Shown here: positions 19,073-27,122 of the stretch, one piece after another | Layout of the letters: each line of letters opens with the position of its first letter | Numbering within the stretch: position 1 is the stretch's first letter | From: Bacteroidales bacterium | GTDB lineage: Bacteria > Bacteroidota > Bacteroidia > Bacteroidales > Tenuifilaceae | Direction: 5' to 3' | NCBI GenBank assembly: GCA_003818205.1 | Contig: RPRQ01000025.1 | Span: forward strand, 1-58,951 | Length of the DNA stretch: 58,951 nt | The notes under the pieces: generated by a model | What the model was told of the DNA's origin: nothing | What the model saw: only the letters and a program-made list of their open reading frames with translations | Database searches by the model: none | Program-made: the position numbers and the translations under genes

Positions 19073-19828
19073 ATGGTAAATACTGAAATAATATACAAGC
19101 AATACAGTAAAAGGATCTATAACCTTGCATATCGAATGACTGGTGATAAAGATGATGCAAGTGATATAACTCAAGATACTTTTATTCAAGGATTCAATTC
19201 ACTTGATAAATTTAAAGGTGAAAGTCAGATTTATACATGGTTATACAAGATTGCCAAAAATAAATGCCTTCGATATTTAGAGAAAAGGAACAAAACTACT
19301 TTCTTATCACTTCAGGAGCTTATCGATAAGACAAGTTCGCCAGTTTCTGATGAGATTTCGGAAACTGAAAAAATGAATTACATATCACAAGTTAAAGACG
19401 GCTGTTTATCAGGCTTATTGCGATGCCTTTCTTTGCAACAACGATTAGCGTTTATTCTAAATATTTTACTTGATTTGCCAATGGCGCAAGTTGCGAGTAT
19501 AATTGATAAATCCGAGAATGCAACACGGATACTTGTGCATCGTTCTAAACAAAAAATTAAATTTTTTTTGTGCAATAACTGTTCGCTATATGATTCAAGA
19601 AACACTTGTCGTTGTGAGAGTCTGATAAATTTTTCACTTAAACAAGGTTGGATAAGTTTAAATAATCCTGCACGGATAGAATCAGAGATAAAGGACTTAA
19701 AAAATGTGATTAGCTTGTATAAGACTTTACAGGAGACATCTCCAACAAACGAGTTTGACAAACGAGTTCAACGATTATTGGCTGACAAAGTAGATTTTTT
19801 AATTTTAAACGATAAAAAAGTGAAATAA
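19073..19828 (+). CDS. ECF-type sigma-70 factor (cassette 2)
   Basis: About 251 residues. Region 2 is clear in YNLAYRMTGDKDDASDITQDTFIQGF, followed by a region 4 helix-turn-helix at LDLPMAQVASIIDKSENATRILVHRSKQ. The C terminus adds a Cys-rich patch (CNNCSLYDSRNTCRC) and a helical tail of about 60 residues, possibly a metal- or redox-sensing module. ATG 19073 is chosen over a TTG two codons upstream. No separate anti-sigma gene follows. A sigma factor inside a cassette is unusual, since it could act on genes away from the array. Confidence 0.85.
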   Translation: MVNTEIIYKQYSKRIYNLAYRMTGDKDDASDITQDTFIQGFNSLDKFKGESQIYTWLYKIAKNKCLRYLEKRNKTTFLSLQELIDKTSSPVSDEISETEKMNYISQVKDGCLSGLLRCLSLQQRLAFILNILLDLPMAQVASIIDKSENATRILVHRSKQKIKFFLCNNCSLYDSRNTCRCESLINFSLKQGWISLNNPARIESEIKDLKNVISLYKTLQETSPTNEFDKRVQRLLADKVDFLILNDKKVK

Positions 19829-19885
19829 ACTTCTAATGTTGGTATCAAAGCAATATGTTTAACCATAAATTAGGAGGACAAAAAG

Positions 19886-20323
19886 ATGTCAAAAAAATGT
19901 ATTGCAGTTCATTTACCAGTTGATTTAATTGATAAAATCAACGAGCAAAAAGCAAAAACAGGTCAAAGTCAAAGTGGCTTAGTGATTGACCTAATTGAAA
20001 AAGGGTTGGGGTTTTCCAGCAATGATAAAGCTGTTGGCAAAATGTTTTTCTTTGTTAAAGTGCGGATAGATACAACCAAAATGATGGAGTTTGGACAAAA
20101 GCTTCAAAATGGCGAGATTGATACAAGTCATACAATTATGACATATTGTATTAAGGAAGACCCAACAGTGGGTTTAAATTTTTGGTATGCTGATACTATT
20201 GAAGAATTTGAGAAAGTTCTTTCACAGTATAGACCTTATTACAAAGAAATTATTGAAACAATTCAGGTAATAACTCCAATGAATGCCATGAAATTGATAA
20301 TGGAAAATATAAAAAAACAATAA
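19886..20323 (+). CDS. Ribbon-helix-helix protein fused to a small alpha/beta domain (cassette 2)
   Basis: A 145-residue protein. Residues 1-45 (KCIAVHLPVDLIDKINEQ..., then QSQSGLVIDLIEKGL) look like a CopG/Arc-type ribbon-helix-helix DNA-binding domain. Residues 55-145 (MFFFVKVRIDTTKMMEFGQKL through VITPMNAMKLIMENI) have the strand-helix pattern of a dimeric ferredoxin-like barrel. This looks like a one-domain sensor fused to a DNA-binding domain. The start has a clear AGGAGG nine bases upstream. It shares cassette 2 with the sigma factor, 57 bases downstream. Confidence 0.65.
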   Translation: MSKKCIAVHLPVDLIDKINEQKAKTGQSQSGLVIDLIEKGLGFSSNDKAVGKMFFFVKVRIDTTKMMEFGQKLQNGEIDTSHTIMTYCIKEDPTVGLNFWYADTIEEFEKVLSQYRPYYKEIIETIQVITPMNAMKLIMENIKKQ

Positions 20324-20328
20324 TACAC

Positions 20329-20465
20329 GGCTGCCAACAACACCTATACCCAATGCGGGTTTCAGTGGTTTGCAAGCGGTAGTTCCCTCAGGCATGTTTT
20401 GTATCGTGGGATACAGACGCATCCACGAAATCCCGCACTGGGCATAGCTGCGAACGTTAGGCTTA
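20329..20465 (+). repeat. attC-like site of cassette 2
   Basis: Begins with GGCTGCCAAC (20329-20338), the exact complement of the core at the cassette's start (19030). The arms are 20342-20359 and 20432-20449, matching at 15 of 18. It closes at the core GTTAGGCTTA (20456-20465), which fits the classical GTTRRRY motif. Confidence 0.75.
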
Positions 20466-20536
20466 ATTGTATTTTGACAAAACGAATGGACTTACTAAAT
20501 TGTTTTTTGTTGTATCTTTGAGATAAATAATGAACG

Positions 20537-20923
20537 ATGGAAGACAAGGTGAAATATTGGACAGACCTTTCCGACTATGATATGGAAACTGCAGAAGCAA
20601 TGCTTCGTAGCAAGAGATATCTGTATGTTGGTTTTATGTGCCATCAGACGATCGAGAAAATATTCAAGGCCTATTTCACGTTTTTGAAATCTGATGTTGC
20701 TCCATTTACGCATAGTTTATCGTTTCTTGCAAAGAGAGGTGATTTCTACGAATTTTTTTCAGAGGAGCAGAAGGACTTTATTGACCAAATTGAACCTCTG
20801 AATATTGAAGCACGTTATCCTTCTCATAAAGACAGGTTATTAAAGAGTCTAACTGAAGAAAAATGCAATGAAATAATTGGCAAGACAAAGGAGTTGCAGT
20901 CATGGATAAAAGCGAAGCTATAA
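20537..20923 (+). CDS. HEPN-domain protein, toxin of a HEPN/MNT pair (cassette 3)
   Basis: A 128-residue all-helical protein of the HEPN family (PF05168 type): MCHQTIEKIFKAYF in helix 2 and the characteristic EARYPSHKDRL near the C terminus. Many HEPN proteins are RNases paired with a nucleotidyltransferase antitoxin. A canonical Rx4-6H RNase motif is not clear here; R..SH in the ARYPSH stretch is the nearest candidate. It overlaps the MNT gene by 22 bases, so the two are co-translated. Confidence 0.82.
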   Translation: MEDKVKYWTDLSDYDMETAEAMLRSKRYLYVGFMCHQTIEKIFKAYFTFLKSDVAPFTHSLSFLAKRGDFYEFFSEEQKDFIDQIEPLNIEARYPSHKDRLLKSLTEEKCNEIIGKTKELQSWIKAKL

Positions 20924-21204
20924 ATAAAGTAAAAGACTACAGTATATTACTTAAGAAGTATTTCCCTCTTGAGAAGGTTTACCTTTTTGGTTCTTATGCA
21001 AAGAACACTAATAGAATTGATAGCGACATTGACGTTGCTATAGTTGTAAGTCATATTGAAGGAGACTTTTTCTCTATACAGCCACTGCTCTGGAAACTGC
21101 GAAGACAAATTGACGATAGAATTGAGCCAATTCTTATTGAAAGAGAAAATGATAAAGGTGACTTCTTGAAAGAAATCCAAAAAAACGGAATTGAAATCGC
21201 ATAA
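20902..21204 (+). CDS. MNT-type nucleotidyltransferase, antitoxin partner (cassette 3)
   Basis: A 100-residue minimal nucleotidyltransferase. The catalytic signature is intact: LFGSYAKNTNRIDSDIDVAI gives GS-x(10)-DxD. MNT proteins paired with HEPN partners neutralise them, in some systems by AMPylation of the HEPN protein. The start lies inside the end of the HEPN gene. The pair forms a self-contained two-gene cassette; toxin-antitoxin systems are common in integron arrays because they resist loss. Confidence 0.87.
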   Translation: MDKSEAINKVKDYSILLKKYFPLEKVYLFGSYAKNTNRIDSDIDVAIVVSHIEGDFFSIQPLLWKLRRQIDDRIEPILIERENDKGDFLKEIQKNGIEIA

Positions 21205-21211
21205 AAACAAC

Positions 21212-21432
21212 TAAGCCTAACAACTGTTAAAATCCATTGGGGCAGACGGTTAGATAAGTTTACTTTTTGTATATTGCATTTGTTTTACCGTGGGACGACA
21301 ACGCCCGCCCGGACGAGCCGTTCGGACGGGAATGACGCAGTCGGGCAGGCTGCTTCGAATCGAACCGGCAACTGCCGGTGAGTTCGCCGAAGGCAACTCC
21401 CCAACGCATTTTAGCAGCAGGCGTTGTACCCA
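21212..21432 (+). repeat. attC-like site of cassette 3, with a large GC-rich loop
   Basis: Starts with TAAGCCTAAC (21212-21221), exact complement of the core at 20456. The arms are 21224-21242 and 21399-21417, matching at 16 of 19. The roughly 155-base loop is GC-rich and contains its own inverted repeats (CCGCCCGGACG / CGGACGGG), markedly unlike its AT-rich surroundings. It ends in the core-like GTTGTACCCA (21423-21432). Confidence 0.7.
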
Positions 21433-21467
21433 TTTATGTGCCTTAACGAACATTTTAAGACAACAGA

Positions 21468-22043
21468 ATGTCCAAACTAAAAGGTATAAGAGAACAACAA
21501 AACCTGACTCAAGAAGAATTATCAGAAAAATCTGGTATTTCAGTAAGAACAATTCAGAGAATTGAAGCAGGAACAGATCCCAAAGGATACACGCTTCGAG
21601 TTTTATCAGAAACATTAGGCATCCAAGAAAAAGAAATACTAAACAAACAATTCGAAATTGAAAATAAAGAAGACAGTGACAAAAAAACGATGCCAAAGGA
21701 AGAACAAATTCCGTTAAACTACTCATCAATAAAGTTAATCAATCTTTCGTCATTACCGTTCATTATTCTTCCACCTCTAAATATTTTACTTCCGCTTATA
21801 TTAATGTTTACAATGAAAATGAAGAATCCTATAACAAAACAAATAGTTTCTGTACAAATGATGTGGACTATTATAGCGCCAATTGTATTCATGTTAGGTG
21901 TTCTTATGAAACTTGGAAATAAATTCACTTTACTCATTATGATTTTGTTGGTTCTTTCAAATGTATATATCGTTCTTAGAAATGCAGCTGAAATAGACAA
22001 AAAAAACAAACTATATTACAAACTGAATTTCAATATGATATAA
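21468..22043 (+). CDS. XRE-type helix-turn-helix regulator with membrane tail (cassette 4)
   Basis: A 191-residue protein. Residues 1-65 form an HTH_3 domain (LKGIREQQNLTQEELSEKSG, then SVRTIQRIEAGTDPKGYTL). After a charged linker come about four hydrophobic segments (LPFIILPPLNILLPLILMF, MWTIIAPIVFMLGVLMKLG, TLLIMILLVLSNVYIVLRN). It is a membrane-tethered regulator of a type frequent in Bacteroidota. Its target is unknown. First gene of cassette 4, 36 bases after the core site. Confidence 0.82.
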   Translation: MSKLKGIREQQNLTQEELSEKSGISVRTIQRIEAGTDPKGYTLRVLSETLGIQEKEILNKQFEIENKEDSDKKTMPKEEQIPLNYSSIKLINLSSLPFIILPPLNILLPLILMFTMKMKNPITKQIVSVQMMWTIIAPIVFMLGVLMKLGNKFTLLIMILLVLSNVYIVLRNAAEIDKKNKLYYKLNFNMI

Positions 22044-22129
22044 AATTGTCGGGCTTTTGTCAGGTTATTGACGGGGAGATTTTTATGATTAAAGAAAAGT
22101 ACTTTAAATCTTTGCTGAAAATTATAAAT

Positions 22130-23620
22130 ATGTCAAAACAAATTTTCCTAAACTTCATTTTTATTATCACTTTTATTGTAACCTGCAAGGCACAGGTTGA
22201 AAAAAATAGTGAACTATATAAAACTATCATTTCAAAGGACAGTTTACTTTTTAACATTGGCTTCAACACTTGTGATATTGCACAGTTTGAAAACTTATTG
22301 AGTGAAAAATTTGAATTCTTTCACGACAAAGACAGTATTTCCAACAAAAAGAAGTTTTTATATAATTTGAGAAATGGATTATGTAAATCACCAGCAACGT
22401 ACCAATCAAGAAGAGAGTTAGTAACTGAAAGCATTGAAATTTATCCACTATACAAGAAAAATATATTATACGGGGCAATTCAAACCGGTAACCACAGATT
22501 TTACGAAACCATAAAAGGTAAAAAAGAAACCTACGCAAGTTCTGCAAAATTTACCCACGTTTGGCTGTTGGAAAATGGACTTTGGAAATTAACCAAGGGT
22601 CTGAGTTATGACCACCAAAGTACTGATGTGTCTAACTACCAATCTTCTATTTTTGATAAGGATATAGAAATAGAAAAATGGTTAATTGAAAACAAAGTAC
22701 CAACTCTTGGGCTTGGAATCATTGAAAATGGAAAACTAAAACAGGTAAAAGTTTTTGGAGAAATCAAAAATGGCGCTTCTGCGCCGTATAATACAATTTT
22801 CAATGTAGCCTCTTTAACAAAACCTGTAACTGCAATTGTTGCGTTAAAGTTAGTTAGCTTAGGTAAATGGAATTTGGACGAACCTATCTACAAATATTGG
22901 ACAGACCCCGACATTGCAAACGACCCACGAAATAAAAAATTGACAACAAGACTTATTCTAAGCCACCAAACAGGTTTTCCGAATTGGCGGTGGATGAATG
23001 ACGACAAAAAACTCCATTTTCAATTTGACCCAGAAACAAAATATCAATATTCGGGCGAAGGACTTGAATATTTAAGAAAAGCGTTGGAAAAGAAATTTAA
23101 AAAATCATTGAAACAATTAGCCAACGAACTTATTTTTCAGCCTTTAAAAATGTATGATACAAGGTATGTTTGGGATAAAAATATAGACACTTCAAGGCTT
23201 GCTATTGCCTATGACGAAAAAGGAAATGCTTATGAAACCGTAAAAAACAAAATACCCAATGCTGCCGATGATTTATTGACAACCATTGAAGATTACGGAA
23301 AGTTTTTGGTAAGCGTAATGAATAGCGAAGGACTTACAAAACAGGTATTTAACGAAATGACTTCAAATCAGGTTGCAACTGTACAAGGGAAGCATTTTGG
23401 TTTAGGATTTGAAATTTATGATTTAGGAAATGGAGAATATGCCTTGTCTCACGGCGGTTCAGACAATGGCGTTCAAACCATTGTTTTTATTCTGCCTAAA
23501 ACAAAGCAAGGACTTTTGATTTTCACAAACTCTGACACTGGAGGAAGCGTTTATGAAAACTTACTGAAACATTATTTAGGTGAAAACGGGGGAAAAATAT
23601 TTGATATTGAAACAAAATAA
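22130..23620 (+). CDS. Serine hydrolase (class C beta-lactamase family) with SnoaL-like N domain (cassette 4)
   Basis: About 496 residues with a signal peptide (MSKQIFLNFIFIITFIVTCK), possibly lipidated. Residues 25-165 resemble a DUF4440/SnoaL-like domain. The C-terminal domain is a class C beta-lactamase-like hydrolase with NVASLTKPVTA (SxxK nucleophile), YSGEGLEYL (YxG) and SHGGSDNG (HxG). The frame is open back to 22046 but ATG 22130 gives the clean signal peptide. Family members are esterases or D-amino peptidases more often than resistance enzymes. Second gene of cassette 4. Confidence 0.87.
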   Translation: MSKQIFLNFIFIITFIVTCKAQVEKNSELYKTIISKDSLLFNIGFNTCDIAQFENLLSEKFEFFHDKDSISNKKKFLYNLRNGLCKSPATYQSRRELVTESIEIYPLYKKNILYGAIQTGNHRFYETIKGKKETYASSAKFTHVWLLENGLWKLTKGLSYDHQSTDVSNYQSSIFDKDIEIEKWLIENKVPTLGLGIIENGKLKQVKVFGEIKNGASAPYNTIFNVASLTKPVTAIVALKLVSLGKWNLDEPIYKYWTDPDIANDPRNKKLTTRLILSHQTGFPNWRWMNDDKKLHFQFDPETKYQYSGEGLEYLRKALEKKFKKSLKQLANELIFQPLKMYDTRYVWDKNIDTSRLAIAYDEKGNAYETVKNKIPNAADDLLTTIEDYGKFLVSVMNSEGLTKQVFNEMTSNQVATVQGKHFGLGFEIYDLGNGEYALSHGGSDNGVQTIVFILPKTKQGLLIFTNSDTGGSVYENLLKHYLGENGGKIFDIETK

Positions 23621-23624
23621 AAAC

Positions 23625-23691
23625 TAACGCTAACACGTGATTTAAGCCATTGTGGAATAGAAATACTGCTTAAATTCACCAGTTTCTTTTG
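23625..23691 (+). repeat. attC-like site at the right end of the array
   Basis: A short palindrome: GTGATTTAAGC (23637-23647) pairs with GCTTAAATTCAC (23668-23679) with a single bulged base, a hallmark of attC sites. It is preceded by CGCTAAC and followed by GTTTCTT, which is poor as a core. Its opening bases do not complement the core at the start of cassette 4. The rsgA start follows at 23728. Confidence 0.5.
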
Positions 23692-23727
23692 CCGCAGAAG
23701 CTGTATAGCCTAATCCTAAAGTGTTTT

Positions 23728-24796
23728 ATGAGACTAGAAGATTTTGGATTTAATGAAATACACAATAGGTTCAGAAATGAGCATAATCTTGATAGGTTTG
23801 AGATTGGACGGGTTATATGTGAACACAAGGAGCGTTATACAGTAAAAACCCTAAACGGGGAGTATGATGCTGAAATTATCGGTAACATGCGTTTCACTGC
23901 AAAAAGTCGTGAGGATTTCCCTGCTGTAGGCGATTGGGTTGCGATGACCATCCATGATTCAGATTTTGCAATTATTCATAGTATTCTTCCTCGATTTTCA
24001 ACTATCAAGCGGCAAGCGGTTGATAAATTCGGGGAGATTCAAATCATTGCCACAAACATTGATTACGCCTTTTTGGTTCAGGCGGCTGATAGAGACTTTA
24101 ATATCAATCGTTTGGAGCGTTATTTAACAATTTGTAATTCATCGAAGGTTAGCCCCATAATCGTTCTTAGTAAAATTGATTTGATCAACGAGCAGCGGAT
24201 TAATGAAATAGTCGAGAGTATAAAAGTTAGGATTAAAGGGGTTCCGGTGATTACAATAAGTAATGAAACGCAAAGCGGATATGATGTAATTAATAAGAGT
24301 ATCGAGAAAGGTAAAACCTATTGCATGCTGGGCTCTTCAGGGGTTGGGAAATCAACCCTTTTGAATAACCTCTCGGGCAAAACCCTGATGAAAACAGATA
24401 CGATTAGCGGTAGCACTAGTAAAGGAAAACATGTAACGAGTCACAGAGAGCTGATAGTTCTTGAGAATGGTGGGATATTGGTTGATAATCCAGGTATGAG
24501 GGAAGTGGGAATTGCCGATTTATCAAGCGGCCTTGAAGTTACGTTTGATGTTATTTATAAGCTATCCCGTAGTTGTAAATTTACAAACTGTACCCACACC
24601 AGTGAGGTTGGCTGTAACGTTCTTCGAGCTGTTGAGGAGGGAGAGATAAATTAAAACTTCTTATGATAATTATTTAAGAATGGAAAGAGAGAAAACGTAT
24701 TTTGAATCATCGGTTCTAGATAAAAGGAAGAAGGATAAGAAATTCGGAAAAATGGTAAAGAACTTTAAAAAAGATATAAAGAACTTAAAGCACTAA
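23728..24796 (+). pseudogene. rsgA: Ribosome small subunit-dependent GTPase A, frameshifted near the 3' end
   Basis: RsgA matures the 30S subunit. The circularly permuted G domain is intact (G4 LSKIDL, then G1 GSSGVGKSTLLNNLSG and G3 VDNPGMRE), with zinc-knuckle residues in CKFTNCTHTSEVGC. The frame stops at 24654 right after EEGEIN. Removing one T at 24651-24652 lets it continue for 47 more codons to 24796 with the normal family tail (KTSYDNYLRM...KRKKDKKFGK). So one base has been inserted, by mutation or sequencing error. A TTG start at 23689 falls in the array's attC and is rejected for ATG 23728. Only the last helix is lost, so partial function is possible. Confidence 0.85.
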
Positions 24797-24895
24797 CTCA
24801 AATGGGATATAAAATGGGGTTGATGATGACGGGGCAAATCCACTCAGAATTCATCTCTACATTACTGTTAATAAATTCTTTTTAAAGACAATTGT

Positions 24896-25669
24896 ATGAA
24901 AGGATTTGATCATATTTCGGGAAAATACTTGGTTGTTGATAATGCAAAAATCTATTACGAAGAGTATGGGGTTGAAGATAAACCTGCATTATTAGTTCTG
25001 CATGGTGGCTTTGGGAACATTCAGAATTTTAACGATGTTATCCCTTCTTTACGAGAAGAATTTAGGGTAATTGGAATTGACAGCCGAGGACAGGGCAAAT
25101 CATCCCTAGGTTCAAATGAGCTAACATATGAACTGCTTCAACAAGACGTAGAGAGGGTATTAGAGCATTTAAGAATTAGCGATATAAATATTTTGGGATT
25201 CAGCGATGGCGGGGTTGTTGCCCTTAAACTTGCTTCAAATACTCGTTTAAATGTTAAGAAACTTATCGCCATTGGCTCACGTTGGCATACGAAGAATATT
25301 CAGCCATTGAAAGATATTTTTTCAAAAATTACAGGTGAAATTTTGAAGGAGAGGTATCCTTCAAACTATGATATATATCAAAGACTAAATCCTGAACCCA
25401 ATGTTAATCTGCTTGCTGAAAAGCTGATTAGATTATGGCTTGATGAGGGTGAAACAGGATATCCCAATGAAAAGGTTAGAAATATTTCATGCCCAGTTCT
25501 AATCATGAGAGGCGAAAACGATCCAATTGTGTCTAATAGGGTTTTAATCGAGTTGTCGGAGATGCTGAAAACCTTTCGATTAATCAATATTCCTAATGCA
25601 GGGCATGTGGTGTTTAAGGATCAAAAGGAGCAATTTCTACTTAGCGTAAAGGATTTTTTGAAAGAATAA
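24896..25669 (+). CDS. Alpha/beta hydrolase
   Basis: A 257-residue cytoplasmic hydrolase. The oxyanion-loop motif LHGGFGN is at about residue 38, the nucleophile elbow is GFSDGG, the acid is in MRGENDPIV, and the catalytic His is in IPNAGHVVF. The fold matches the carboxylesterase/haloperoxidase-like branch, and the substrate cannot be told. Monocistronic, with the hxlR gene convergent 38 bases downstream. Confidence 0.88.
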   Translation: MKGFDHISGKYLVVDNAKIYYEEYGVEDKPALLVLHGGFGNIQNFNDVIPSLREEFRVIGIDSRGQGKSSLGSNELTYELLQQDVERVLEHLRISDINILGFSDGGVVALKLASNTRLNVKKLIAIGSRWHTKNIQPLKDIFSKITGEILKERYPSNYDIYQRLNPEPNVNLLAEKLIRLWLDEGETGYPNEKVRNISCPVLIMRGENDPIVSNRVLIELSEMLKTFRLINIPNAGHVVFKDQKEQFLLSVKDFLKE

Positions 25670-25707
25670 GACGACCGCAAATGCCGACTTATGAAAAAGC
25701 TCCAATA

Positions 25708-26076
25708 TTAGTCATTGCTCCCCGAAAGGGTTGTTTCCCTGTGTTGCAAACCCCACTCAAGCATTTTATCCAAAACCTTACCCAATGCTTTTGCTGAGTC
25801 CGTTAGTTCGTATTCTACCGTAACAGGGACTGTGTCGAAGACCGTTCGTTTAACTATTCCATTCATTTCCAGGTCTTTCAATTCTTTCGATAGCATCCGT
25901 GGGGTTATTTTCGGAATAATCTTTTGGATTTCACTAAACCGTTTCTTATTAAACAGCATCGTTCCAATAATTGGTAATTTCCATTTCCCGGTTATCACGT
26001 TCAGCGTATCGTTTAGTGCAAGAACGAACTGAATTGGACATGATTTTGCTTCTGAAAAGGTAACTTTTTTTCCCAT
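25708..26076 (-). CDS. HxlR-family transcriptional regulator
   Basis: A 122-residue winged-helix regulator. The family pattern is clear: CPIQFVLALNDTLNVITGKWKLPII..L, followed by KRFSEIQKIIPKITPRMLSKELKDLE and a wing region ending YELTDSAKAL. A Cys near the N terminus (residue 12) is where HxlR/HypR relatives sense thiol stress. It is divergent from the NmrA-like gene, an arrangement also seen for ytfH-qorB in E. coli, so it probably controls that gene in response to electrophiles or quinones. Confidence 0.88.
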   Translation of the reverse strand: MGKKVTFSEAKSCPIQFVLALNDTLNVITGKWKLPIIGTMLFNKKRFSEIQKIIPKITPRMLSKELKDLEMNGIVKRTVFDTVPVTVEYELTDSAKALGKVLDKMLEWGLQHRETTLSGSND

Positions 26077-26199
26077 ATGTGAATGATAAAGAGGTTACTA
26101 TATAAAAGTATATCGATATACAAAAGTATAGTGCTGTAAAATATATAGCAAACATAGCATATTTTTGTATAAAGAAAACACATTCTAGGTAGGTCAATT

Positions 26200-27072
26200 A
26201 TGATGCTAATTACTGGAGCAACAGGACAATTGGGAAGGGCTACGGTTGAATTTCTACTGAAAAAGGGATTCCCTGCGGATAGGATTACGGCATTGGTCAG
26301 AGACGAATCCAAGGCAGTAGATTTAGAATCGAAAGGGATCCATTTAAGGTTTGCCGACTACAATGATTACGCCTCATTGGTTAAGGCATTTGAAGGGGTT
26401 GAAAAACTGCTGTTTGTATCGGGCAACGATATTATCAATCGAAGTAAACAGCATGACAATGTTGTTAAGGCTGCAAAAGGGATAGGGGTAAAGCACATCA
26501 TTTACACAAGCTTTGAGCGAAAAAACGAAACGGAAACATCGCCCATAGCAATGGTCGCAAAGGCGCATATCGAAACGGAAAATAGTATTAAAGCTAGTGG
26601 TATGGATTTTACAATTCTTCGAAACTCCTTGTATGTAGAGGCTATTCCGATGTTTTTAGGGAATCAGGTTATTGAGAAGGGTATTATATTACCTGTTGGC
26701 AATGGCATGGTTTCATTTACAGCTAGAAAAGATATAGCAGAAGCCATTGCCATTATTCTATTAACCAAAGGACACGAGAACAGGGAGTACATCCTTGCCA
26801 ATACCGAGAATGTTTCGTTTCGTACTATAGCAGGGATTCTGAGCAGAATCTCAGGACGAAACGTTACATTCTCGAATCCAAGCGTTGAGGCATTTACTTT
26901 AGCATTAGGCAATGCGGGAGTCCCAAATGATTTTATTGGTTTTTTAACGAGTTTCTCTGAGGCTATCAAGCAAGGCGAATTTGCATCTGCAAAAACCGAT
27001 TTAGAAATGCTGTTGGGTCGAAACCCTTTATCGGTTGAGGAGTATTTGAAGCAATTATATCAACATGTTTAG
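26200..27072 (+). CDS. NmrA-like NAD(P)-binding protein, QorB type
   Basis: A 290-residue atypical short-chain dehydrogenase. The N-terminal nucleotide-binding motif is ITGATGQLGRATVEFL (GxxGxxG), followed by ALVRDESKA and later HIIYTSFER, the layout of QorB, an NADPH quinone oxidoreductase. Divergently placed next to an hxlR gene, as in E. coli, which supports a role in detoxifying quinones or electrophiles. The first ATG (26200) is directly followed by a second; either is possible. Confidence 0.87.
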   Translation: MMLITGATGQLGRATVEFLLKKGFPADRITALVRDESKAVDLESKGIHLRFADYNDYASLVKAFEGVEKLLFVSGNDIINRSKQHDNVVKAAKGIGVKHIIYTSFERKNETETSPIAMVAKAHIETENSIKASGMDFTILRNSLYVEAIPMFLGNQVIEKGIILPVGNGMVSFTARKDIAEAIAIILLTKGHENREYILANTENVSFRTIAGILSRISGRNVTFSNPSVEAFTLALGNAGVPNDFIGFLTSFSEAIKQGEFASAKTDLEMLLGRNPLSVEEYLKQLYQHV

Positions 27073-27122
27073 AATCATTCTTAATCATTCATAATAATTT
27101 AATCACCCTAAAACAAAACCCT

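Larger units (their letters stand above)
18308..23682 (+). mobile_element. Integrase-less array of four gene cassettes (CALIN-like)
   Basis: Four cassettes lie head to tail: 18343-19030, 19031-20456, 20457-21423 and 21424-23682. Each ends in an imperfect palindrome with 18-19-bp arms. In the first three, the 10 bases at the cassette junction are the exact reverse complement of the 10 bases that open the closing palindrome: GTTGGCAAAC/GTTTGCCAAC, GTTGGCAGCC/GGCTGCCAAC and GTTAGGCTTA/TAAGCCTAAC. That is the R'/R'' relation of an integron attC site cut between G and TT. A 41-base sequence is identical at 18308-18348 and 18996-19036. All ORFs face the same way. No tyrosine integrase gene is in the window. 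Confidence 0.75.

Noticed and set aside
21290-21565. ORF across the attC-like loop into the XRE gene
   Set aside because: It reads the structured GC-rich loop in a different frame from the real XRE start at 21468.
23689-23727. Upstream TTG extension of rsgA
   Set aside because: It begins within the right attC-like site of the array and the extra residues do not resemble the family; ATG 23728 starts the recognisable protein.
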